From the NCBI RefSeq assembly GCF_007747995.1, contig NZ_CP036276.1:6190001-6254000 (forward strand): a stretch of DNA of 64,000 nt. Direction: 5' to 3'. Below are positions 51,915 to 58,933 of the stretch, one piece after another. Positions within the stretch are counted from its first letter, which is position 1. Every line of letters starts with the position of its first letter. The notes beneath the pieces were generated by a model. The model ran no database searches, was not told the origin of the DNA, and saw nothing but the letters and a program-made list of their open reading frames with translations. Origin of the DNA: Symmachiella dynata (GTDB lineage: Bacteria > Planctomycetota > Planctomycetia > Planctomycetales > Planctomycetaceae). The position numbers and the translations under genes were made by a program.

Positions 51915-52157
51915 ATGATCGACAGTTCAACGAATGAGAAATTGGTCGTTTCCGGCGATGGCAACGATGGCCCCTATATCATGGTCCCCATCCGGCAGAT
52001 GGGTGCCGTTTGCGCAGTGCTGGACGACAGCCAGATTTCCTACTGGGTCGATGAATTCGCTATTTCATTGGATGGGGAACCGGAGATTTCTGTGATTAAT
52101 CTCGGTAAAGGAATTGATAAGCAAGAAGTCCAACGAATACTCGATTGCGCTGCCTAA
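51915..52157 (+). CDS. Small protein upstream of the HEPN-like gene
   Basis: 80 residues, acidic, mostly beta with an alpha end: YIMVPIRQMGAVCAVLDDSQ, SYWVDEFAISLDGE, VINLGKGIDKQEVQRILD. The ATG at 51915 has the strongest ribosome site nearby (GAGGAGGTGGAG). It lies 21 bases before the HEPN-like gene and behind a palindromic promoter. By position it could be an antitoxin, but the sequence shows no known antitoxin fold. Confidence 0.65.
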   Translation: MIDSSTNEKLVVSGDGNDGPYIMVPIRQMGAVCAVLDDSQISYWVDEFAISLDGEPEISVINLGKGIDKQEVQRILDCAA

Positions 52158-52178
52158 TTATTAGAATTGGATGCACGC

Positions 52179-52877
52179 ATGCCTTTGGTGGATGATATCG
52201 ATCAATTGCGCAATGACACAGTGGCAGCGCTCAATGACGCTCATGACTACTATTGGAATACATCAGCCGCGTGGCGGCTTGTGCAAAACATGGTTCATCA
52301 GGGGCGTTCCATTTTGATTAAAAATGCGCCAACGGGTTCTACGATTCGGGGACCGGAGCTTTCGCTGCTTGGACAAAAGTATGTCGCAAGTTACCTCTCG
52401 TCGGCGACCTTCCAACATTTCATCGCGTTGTTTGAATGGTTCGCAGTCGATTTTATGAAGCTGTGGCTTCGTGCCCATCCTGGCTCGCTGGGCAAACAGC
52501 AAGTCGATGTTGCCACGATTCTTACATGTCACGACAAATCGGAGATCGTTGAACGGGCCATCGAAAAAAGACTGCTTGACGTCGCCTACGGCCCCATTAC
52601 AAAGTGGATGAACTACATCGAGCAAACCACCGGCATTTCTTGTCTCGATAGCAATCAAGTGCAACGCCTGTCAGAAATCAAAGCCTCCCGCGACTTGTTG
52701 GCACATAACAACGGGATCGTCAATTCGCTCTATCGCGAAAGAGCAGGAGACCATGCTCGCTTTCATGATGGTGACACTTTGGAATTGCCGGCGCATTACC
52801 ACCGTGAATCGTGGGAATTTATTCGACAGACGGTAAACGACATCGCCGATGCAGGCATCGACAAAATGCAGTCCTAG
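52179..52877 (+). CDS. HEPN-like domain protein (putative toxin)
   Basis: 232 residues from the ATG at 52179; TTG at 52167 is an in-frame alternative. The helical sequence ends in KASRDLLAHNNGIVNS, whose Arg-x4-His pattern is the hallmark of HEPN domains, many of them RNases in toxin-antitoxin or defence systems. Upstream helices include LVQNMVHQGRSILI and FQHFIALFEWFAVDFMK. It is translated close behind the 80-residue gene. HEPN is inferred from the motif and helical pattern, and it could instead be a binding domain without RNase activity. Confidence 0.65.
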   Translation: MPLVDDIDQLRNDTVAALNDAHDYYWNTSAAWRLVQNMVHQGRSILIKNAPTGSTIRGPELSLLGQKYVASYLSSATFQHFIALFEWFAVDFMKLWLRAHPGSLGKQQVDVATILTCHDKSEIVERAIEKRLLDVAYGPITKWMNYIEQTTGISCLDSNQVQRLSEIKASRDLLAHNNGIVNSLYRERAGDHARFHDGDTLELPAHYHRESWEFIRQTVNDIADAGIDKMQS

Positions 52878-52886
52878 CCAAAACCT

Positions 52887-53282
52887 TCACCGCACTCCGT
52901 GCCCGCCGCGGTAATCTTTGATAGCGCGGGTTATCGCGTCCAATTCTTCAGCGGTGGGTTTGCCCTGCTTGAGTGCGTGGGTGATGAGCGATGCGGCGGA
53001 ACCGGAGAAGGCGCGGTTGAGGAGATCCTTAACCAGTCCGCCGTTGGTCCGCTCCCGGTCGATGCGGGCTTTGTAAAGATAGGCCGATCCATGTGCCTTG
53101 CGCATCAACAGGCCCTTGTCGGTCATCGTGTTTAGCAAATTCAACACGGACGAATAGGCTCGCGGCCGCCGTCGACCAAGTTGTTCCATCATTTGCCGGA
53201 CCGAACACGGTTCTTCTTCCCAGAGCACTTGCAGAACTTCGAGTTCTTTGGGTGTAGGATAGGGAAGTTGGGCTCGGGCCAT
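52887..53282 (-). CDS. BlaI/MecI/CopY-type transcriptional repressor
   Basis: 131 residues. The N-terminal winged helix (about 5-75) has PTPKELEVLQVLWEEEP, SVRQMMEQLGRRRPRAYSSV and the wing MTDKGLLMRKAHG, typical of the BlaI/CopY family. The C-terminal part is a dimerisation helix pair (SGSAASLITHALKQGK). In other bacteria the partner is a BlaR-type membrane protease, which is not present here. The start is ATG at 53282 (GCCATGG region). It converges on the HEPN-like gene with 9 bases between stops. Confidence 0.87.
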   Translation of the reverse strand: MARAQLPYPTPKELEVLQVLWEEEPCSVRQMMEQLGRRRPRAYSSVLNLLNTMTDKGLLMRKAHGSAYLYKARIDRERTNGGLVKDLLNRAFSGSAASLITHALKQGKPTAEELDAITRAIKDYRGGHGVR

Positions 53283-53467
53283 GGGTCTCAAATGCCATGA
53301 GGTAACTGACGCAACAACAAGAGCGGAATTCTACTGCGGGCAACGTTACTGTCAACGGCAATTCGTGCGGCGGACGATGCCGTCAGGCGCGTCCCGGCGG
53401 AGCTTCTGCCAGTGTAGGACAGTTTTGAATAGTTCTACAAACGTGTTGTAGGGGGAGATTCGTTGGT

Positions 53468-53534
53468 AGTGCGAAGACCCTCACCCCGGCCCTCTCCCAG
53501 AGGGAGAGGGAGAAAAGTTGTAACGATGCGCAGC
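53468..53534 (+). repeat. 67-base direct repeat, copy A3
   Basis: From AGTGCGAAGACCCTCACC to GATGCGCAGC, matching the second copy at 53682-53748 in all but one base. It contains the A-family unit (53477-53510). Confidence 0.9.
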
Positions 53535-53681
53535 ACCGTAGGATGCGTCGCGACGCACCTTTCTCGCGTAGGACGATCAGTCCCCCTAACCAAGGCGACG
53601 CGGCAAAACTTTGTCCGAACATCGTACTGCGAGAATTCAAAAAGTGCACAAGCGATGTGTTGGTATGGAGAACCACTCGGC

Positions 53682-53748
53682 AGTGCGAAGACCCTCACCC
53701 CGGCCCTCTCCCAGAGGGAGAGGGAGGAAAGTTGTAACGATGCGCAGC
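53682..53748 (+). repeat. 67-base direct repeat, copy A4
   Basis: Second copy of the 53468-53534 repeat; the single difference is AGGAAAG for AGAAAAG. The A-family unit inside is 53691-53724. Confidence 0.9.
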
Positions 53749-53817
53749 GACCAACGGGAGCGGCCTATTAAAAACCGAGCGGAAGCTCGCACCAAGCGGC
53801 TGAGCCGCCTGAGCCGC

Positions 53818-55146
53818 CTAGGTGAGTTCGGAGATGATTCTGGCGCTGCCGGGCAGGATGGGGACGGTGGCTCCGCCGGCGCGGCGAATGAAACGGTGCG
53901 GGTCGATGCCCAGGTTGTGATATAACGTCGCCAACACGTCTTGGTAATGCACGGGACGGCTTTGTGCTTCGCCGGCGATTTTGTCGGTCGAACCGATCAC
54001 CTGCCCCGTCGGCATATTGCCGCCGGATAGCAATGCATGGCTAACCCGCGCCCAGTGATCGCGTCCTGCTTTGTCGTTGATTTTCGGTGTGCGTCCGAAT
54101 TCGCCCCAGACGACAACGGAGACGTCTTGATCCAGTCCGCGGTCATAAATGTCTTGCACGAGCGCCGAGACACCCGTATCGAACAGCGGCAGATGTTTTT
54201 TCAAGTGGCCAAAATTATTGCCGTGGGTATCCCAGAATCCATAGGCCACGGTGACGCAGCGGACACCTGCTTCGACCAGTCTGCGGGCGGCGAGTAGTTG
54301 ATCGTTCCACATCGGGGCTCCGTCGCCCAGATGCTTTGCCGAGCCTTTGCCGTATCGTTCGCGAAGTCGCGGGTCTTCGTTTTCTACGTCGAGCGCGTCG
54401 ACCAGTTTGCTGGAGGTCAACACGCTGAAGGCCCGTTCGTAATTCGAATCGACGCCGCTCAATTGTTCGTTGTCGACCTGGCGGCGATAATCATCGAGAC
54501 TAGCAAGTAGTTTTTGACGGTTGTCGAAGCGGCCCCCTTCGATATACCGCAATTTCATACTGGCCAGATCTTCGCCATCGGCTTTGATGCCGGCATGCGT
54601 GGGGCCTAGGACTCCCGAACCGGGACTGTTGTAGGGACGGTGTTGCATCGTCGGAAACAGGTCGACAAACGCGGGCGTGACTCCATCGGCCGAGCCGACT
54701 TCGTGGGAGATGATCGAACCGAAACTTGGGTGGCCGTCTCGCTCGCTTTCCCCTTTGGGGAAGCCGGTTACGTTTTGAAAGCTGGAATGTTCGTCGCGGA
54801 GTCCGACGATCGAACGAATCACCGCGATCTTGTCCATCAGTTGCGCCGTTTTGGGCAACAGGTTTCCGACTTGAATCCCGGGAACGTTACTATCAATCGG
54901 GTTAAACTCGCCGCGAATCCCGTCGGGTGCTTCGGGCTTGAGGTCGAAGGTATCTTGGTGCGAAAGTCCCCCGGTCAGGTAGACCATAATCACCGAATGC
55001 TTGCGCGTTCCTGTTCCAGCGGCGTCTTCGGCGGCGAGGAGTTGCGGCAGGCTCAACCCACCGACAGCCAGACTGCCAATTTGTAGAAACGAGCGGCGCG
55101 ACAATCCGTCACAATATGGCGCACTTGATCCCAACAGCGTTAACAT
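53818..55146 (-). CDS. DUF1501 (sulfatase-like) exported protein
   Basis: 442 residues. A Tat-type signal (LSRRSFLQIGSLAVGGLSLP) precedes the DUF1501 domain. Family landmarks are VIMVYLTGGLSHQDTFDLKP, VRCVTVAYGFWDTHGNNF, VVVWGEFGRTPK and GGNMPTGQVIGSTD. The family is related to alkaline phosphatase/sulfatase folds and is highly expanded in planctomycetes; its substrate is unknown. It is usually paired with a DUF1549/DUF1553 gene, but here that gene lies 7.6 kb away. The start is ATG at 55146; the longer frame to 55191 has no site. Confidence 0.92.
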   Translation of the reverse strand: MLTLLGSSAPYCDGLSRRSFLQIGSLAVGGLSLPQLLAAEDAAGTGTRKHSVIMVYLTGGLSHQDTFDLKPEAPDGIRGEFNPIDSNVPGIQVGNLLPKTAQLMDKIAVIRSIVGLRDEHSSFQNVTGFPKGESERDGHPSFGSIISHEVGSADGVTPAFVDLFPTMQHRPYNSPGSGVLGPTHAGIKADGEDLASMKLRYIEGGRFDNRQKLLASLDDYRRQVDNEQLSGVDSNYERAFSVLTSSKLVDALDVENEDPRLRERYGKGSAKHLGDGAPMWNDQLLAARRLVEAGVRCVTVAYGFWDTHGNNFGHLKKHLPLFDTGVSALVQDIYDRGLDQDVSVVVWGEFGRTPKINDKAGRDHWARVSHALLSGGNMPTGQVIGSTDKIAGEAQSRPVHYQDVLATLYHNLGIDPHRFIRRAGGATVPILPGSARIISELT

Positions 55147-55639
55147 CGAAGTCCCTTGAAAACTAGTCGCGGTACAAACGTGCACAACCAAGACAGCGTG
55201 CCCAATGCATGCAATATCTTTGATGCTTTCATTCTACGTCATCGGCAAGTTGGGGCATAGTCTACATAAAATGAATTCAGGCCGAATCCGGGTGATTTTG
55301 GGGTCGTAAAAGTCATCCTTTTTAAGAAATGACCGCAAGCCACGGACTGTGGATTTTCGGTCCTTGCCGATGTTGCCGCGCTGAAGCAATGGCTGCTTTA
55401 GTAATTGCGTTTGCGCAATGCTGAGGACCAACTGGCGCGGTTCTATCGAAGTTAACGTCTGTTCGGAGGTCCGACCCCATAGAAACCCTAAGTGAGCGAG
55501 CGAGCACTCTAAATTCGTGAACTATACTTGCAGCGATGATGCGTCGCACCGGATCCAGCCGTGGGGAAACAGGTTGGTAGAAGGCGGCATCACGCTAACG
55601 AGTGTGCCTTGCGGGCTGATTGATTCTCCTCGATTTCAG
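55147..55639. other. 493-base divergent intergenic region
   Basis: It separates the DUF1501 and HDOD genes and should hold both promoters. I see no clear consensus promoter, repeat or RNA structure. Short frames in it are probably noise. Confidence 0.4.
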
Positions 55640-56614
55640 ATGTTGGATTTCCTCATGGCGGATATTGCATGGTCGTCGATTCTCGACGATTCATTGGGAA
55701 GTTTTACGCTGGCTGAATTGCCGCCGACATTGGAACTCCCGGCGCTACCGCATGCGGTGACGCAATTCACCGAAAAAGCGGGCCAAGACGAAGTCGACTT
55801 ACTGGAGTTGGCGAAGATCGTCGAGACCGATAACGGATTGACGGTTGAATTGCTGCGGCATGTGAATTCGACCTATGTCGGCCTGCGCAACAAAGCCAAA
55901 AACGTACATCAAGCGATGTCGATGTTGGGCCTGCGGCAGTCGAAAAACTTTGTGATCACCACCGGCATGCGAGGAGCGGTGCAGTCACGGCAATCGAAAC
56001 TGATCAACCAATCGTCGTTCTGGAATGCGAACCTGCAAAAAGCCTTGTTCGCGCGGGAAATTGCCAAACTGCTCAAGACCGATGAAGACGTTGCGTTTTC
56101 CGGAGCGCTGCTACAAGATTTCTTGTTGCCGGTGCTTTCCAACGACCTAATGAATGAATACATGCAATTTATTCAAACCCGCGAGCAACAAACGCAAGGC
56201 TTGCCGGAATTTGAGCAAGCCGTGTTCGGTTGGGACCACGCCCTCGCCGGTGCTTGTTTGGCGCGGCGGTGGAAGCTGCCCGATGAACTCGTCTGCTGCA
56301 TGCTGACTCACCATTTTGGACTGCGGATTCTCAGCCACGAAGTTCTAGGACGCTCACCCGCAGCTGCGGTCGCTCTCTCGGCCATGCTGCCCGATCAACT
56401 GCGTCAAAGTCGCCTGGGCTTGGATTTGCTGCAACGTCTGCAGACCAAGTGGAAAGCGTTTGATCTGGTGACCATCGCAGAAAGAGTCGACGCGTTGCAC
56501 GAAGAAAATGCCATGGGTGTCAAAAATGACTTTCCCTTAGCGCGGCGCTGTCAAGCTGCGGCGAACAGCGCTGATGCTTACGCGGATGGAACCTTGACGC
56601 GGCTTGCGTCGTAA
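55640..56614 (+). CDS. HDOD-domain protein
   Basis: A 324-residue protein with an HDOD domain (metal-independent HD-related output domain) at about 20-225. Motifs are LPALPHAVTQFTEKA, IVETDNGLTVELLRHVNS, AMSMLGLRQSKNFV, the degenerate HD site ALLQDFLLPVLS, and WKLPDELVCCMLTHHF. HDOD proteins serve in signalling, often with kinases or chemotaxis; they lack HD catalysis. The start is ATG at 55640 or 55655; neither has a clear ribosome site. It lies on the plus strand facing the ABC-F gene. Confidence 0.85.
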   Translation: MLDFLMADIAWSSILDDSLGSFTLAELPPTLELPALPHAVTQFTEKAGQDEVDLLELAKIVETDNGLTVELLRHVNSTYVGLRNKAKNVHQAMSMLGLRQSKNFVITTGMRGAVQSRQSKLINQSSFWNANLQKALFAREIAKLLKTDEDVAFSGALLQDFLLPVLSNDLMNEYMQFIQTREQQTQGLPEFEQAVFGWDHALAGACLARRWKLPDELVCCMLTHHFGLRILSHEVLGRSPAAAVALSAMLPDQLRQSRLGLDLLQRLQTKWKAFDLVTIAERVDALHEENAMGVKNDFPLARRCQAAANSADAYADGTLTRLAS

Positions 56615-56645
56615 CAATCTAGCTGACCATCTGGACTACTGGTCT

Positions 56646-56723
56646 CACTGGCGGCTATCCGCTGGCTGTCCGTGCTTTCACGCCGCGCCCATCACACTGC
56701 TGGGCAAGCCAGCAGTGGCACCC
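56646..56723. repeat. GTGCCACTGGC-type repeat, copy 2
   Basis: CACTGGCGGCTATCCGC (56646-56662) and CTGCTGGGCAAGCCAGCAGT onward to CCC (56697-56723) form a degenerate inverted pair of the same type as 39012-39091. It lies in the gap between the convergent HDOD and ABC-F genes. Confidence 0.55.
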
Positions 56724-56727
56724 AAAG

Positions 56728-58512
56728 TTAAAATGCCGATTCCAGCTCTTCTTGCAATTCGCACCACCGCTCCTCTGCTGCGGCGAGCTTTTCTTCCAGC
56801 TCTTTCACTTCATTGTGCAATCGCAGAGCTTCGTCCGGATTGGTTTCGGTGAGCAGTTGTTTGCTGAGCGAGGTTTTCTCGTCATCGAGTCGGGCGATGG
56901 CTTTTTCGGTTTTGGATTGCTCTTTGCGAATTTTGCGTTCATCGCGGCGGGCAGACTTCGCGGCAGCCTTCATCGGTTTTCCGGGCAGCGCCTTGGCCAT
57001 CGACGCATTGCGTTCCCGTTCGCCGTCGTCGATTTCCTTGTTCACCGCGAATAGATACGCATCGTAATCGCGGCCATAGTTGTTCACATGACCATCGCGG
57101 ACTTCGATGATGCAGGTGGCGACCCGTTTCATGAAGTGCCTGTCATGGCTGGTGAAAATGACCGTTCCCTGATAATCGACCAGTGCCGTTGCCAGCGCTT
57201 CGATCGTGTCGACATCCAGATGGTTTCCTGGTTCGTCCAACACGAGCACGTTATGTTCGCCGAGCAACAGTCCCGCCATGCAGAGCCGGGCACGTTCTCC
57301 CCCGGAAAGCACCGACACTGTCTTATTGACGGCGCCGCCGCGAAACAACATCGAACCGGCAACTTTCAGAATCGCCTGTAGTGGTGTGCCGGGCAGCGCA
57401 TGGTACTCCAGATATTGCTGAACGGTTTGATCCGGCGGCAAACTGGTATAAACATGTTGCGCGTAGACGCCCACGTCACAATGATATCCCCAACGCACGC
57501 TCCCCGCATGCGGTTTGAGCGAGTCGACCAGTGTGCGCAGAAACGTCGTTTTGCCTTGGCCGTTGTCACCGACAATCGCCGCCCGTTCACCGTATTCGAT
57601 CTCGATGTTGATTCCCGTCGCCACGGTGTGATCGGGGTATCCGATGGCAAGGTTTTCGCAACGAATCGCTGCCCCCTTGCGCGGTTCGACGATCGGCGTG
57701 CGGATAAACGCGTTCGGCTCTTCGCTTTCAATCTCCGTAACCTGCAACCGTTCGAGTTGTTTGGCCTTGGAGCGCGCTTGCGATGCCGTGTTGGCGTTGG
57801 CGCGATTTTTGTCGATAAAACGCTGCAGTTGTTTTTGTTTGGAGACCACGGCGGCGTTGGTCCGTTCGTCACGTATCCGGGTCTCTTCGACCATGTCGAG
57901 ATAGGCGTTGATCGGGCCGGGATACATTGTCAACTTGCCGCGGGTCAGATCCAGCGTGTGCGCGCAGGTGGCATTCAAAAATGCCCGGTCGTGCGAAACA
58001 ATCAAACAGGCCTGTTTGTAATGCCGTAAAAAGTGCTCTAACAAAATCTGCGTACGGAGGTCGAGGAAGTTTGTCGGTTCGTCCAATAGCAGCAGATTCG
58101 GTTCGTGCAGCAGCAGCGCGGCGAGCTTGACCCGCGTTTGCCAACCACCGGACAGCTCTTTGACGGGGCCTTCGAGATAGGCGCCTTTTAACTCGAATTC
58201 GCCGGCGACTTCGCCGCACTTCCAATCGGGTTGCTCGCTATCGCGCATCAGAAAATCGAGCGCGGACTCGCCCGGTTCGAACGGATCATGTTGACGCAAA
58301 TAGCCGAGTTTGAGTTGTGGATGGCGAATCACTTCACCGCTATCCAGCTCCTCATCCCCCAGCAGAATCCGCAACAACGTCGACTTACCGGCACCATTGC
58401 GGCCGACAAACCCGACTTTGACGTCGTCGATTATCGTCGCTTCGGCGCCGTCCAGGAGCGTCTGTTCACCATAACTCTTGTGAGCGTCTCTAATTTGCAG
58501 CAATACAGCCAT
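56728..58512 (-). CDS. ABC-F family ATPase
   Basis: 594 residues with two ABC ATPase domains and no membrane part, the ABC-F layout used for ribosome-associated translation factors. Domain 1 has GRNGAGKST and LSGGWQTR, then LLLLDEPTNFLD. Domain 2 has GDNGQGKTT, LSGGERAR and VLDEPGNHLDV. The linker between them is Lys/Arg-rich (about 230-270), and a C-terminal coiled coil (about 510-590) is rich in Glu/Lys. The closest type seems Uup/EttA-like. A role in translation or ribosome rescue is likely. ATG at 58512. Confidence 0.94.
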   Translation of the reverse strand: MAVLLQIRDAHKSYGEQTLLDGAEATIIDDVKVGFVGRNGAGKSTLLRILLGDEELDSGEVIRHPQLKLGYLRQHDPFEPGESALDFLMRDSEQPDWKCGEVAGEFELKGAYLEGPVKELSGGWQTRVKLAALLLHEPNLLLLDEPTNFLDLRTQILLEHFLRHYKQACLIVSHDRAFLNATCAHTLDLTRGKLTMYPGPINAYLDMVEETRIRDERTNAAVVSKQKQLQRFIDKNRANANTASQARSKAKQLERLQVTEIESEEPNAFIRTPIVEPRKGAAIRCENLAIGYPDHTVATGINIEIEYGERAAIVGDNGQGKTTFLRTLVDSLKPHAGSVRWGYHCDVGVYAQHVYTSLPPDQTVQQYLEYHALPGTPLQAILKVAGSMLFRGGAVNKTVSVLSGGERARLCMAGLLLGEHNVLVLDEPGNHLDVDTIEALATALVDYQGTVIFTSHDRHFMKRVATCIIEVRDGHVNNYGRDYDAYLFAVNKEIDDGERERNASMAKALPGKPMKAAAKSARRDERKIRKEQSKTEKAIARLDDEKTSLSKQLLTETNPDEALRLHNEVKELEEKLAAAEERWCELQEELESAF

Positions 58513-58933
58513 TCGATCTCAGAGTATGCTTTCAAAATACGTTTTCGTGATTGTCTTTTCAGCGCAGCGGGAGGGCGAAGCTTCTGCTGAGCCGTTTTTT
58601 CCACTGAGCGTGAAGCGCCCTACTTGTTTTGGCAAGCGTCTTGGTCCATGGCGGCTCGGCAGGAGCCTTGCCCCTGCCATTTTGAAAAGCGATCTCAGTT
58701 CTCTACTTCACATCAGGGGGGCACGCGGCTGATAATAAAGGCTCAGGCGGCGGCGGTAAAGGCGGGAGCGGTTTGCTCTGAGTCCTCACCCTGTGCAGGA
58801 TCAAGTCGGCTGGCTACCAAATTGCCGGGGATTTGTTAAAACAGGCTTTTGCTCGGCGCGGTTGTCTGCGCGCGGAGGCGGGCGGCAGAGGGTATGAATT
58901 CACCGATGTGCAACTGGCGGAGACCTTTCACGC
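58513..58933. other. 421-base divergent intergenic region with repeat element
   Basis: It separates the ABC-F and putA genes. It contains the second copy of the GGGAGGGCGAAGC element (58569-58678). The remaining bases hold no recognisable gene. The putA promoter should lie between 58680 and 58920. Confidence 0.5.
58569..58678. repeat. Paired inverted repeat (GGGAGGGCGAAGCTT family), copy 2
   Basis: The left arm, GGGAGGGCGAAGCTTCTGCT onward (58569-58594), and the right arm, GCGGCTCGGCAGGAGCCTTG onward (58651-58678), are inverted. Layout and length (110 bases) match the element at 22486-22598. Confidence 0.75.

Larger units (their letters stand above)
53283..53817. other. 535-base region with a near-perfect 67-base direct repeat
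   Basis: The two copies, 53468-53534 and 53682-53748, each contain a 34-base A-family unit. No gene is seen. Upstream DNA should hold the promoter of the BlaI-type gene. The downstream end abuts the stop codon of the DUF1501 gene. Confidence 0.6.

Noticed and set aside
36906-53748. CRISPR array suggested by repeated 34-base units
   Set aside because: Copies are scattered over 17 kb without regular spacers and no cas genes are present.
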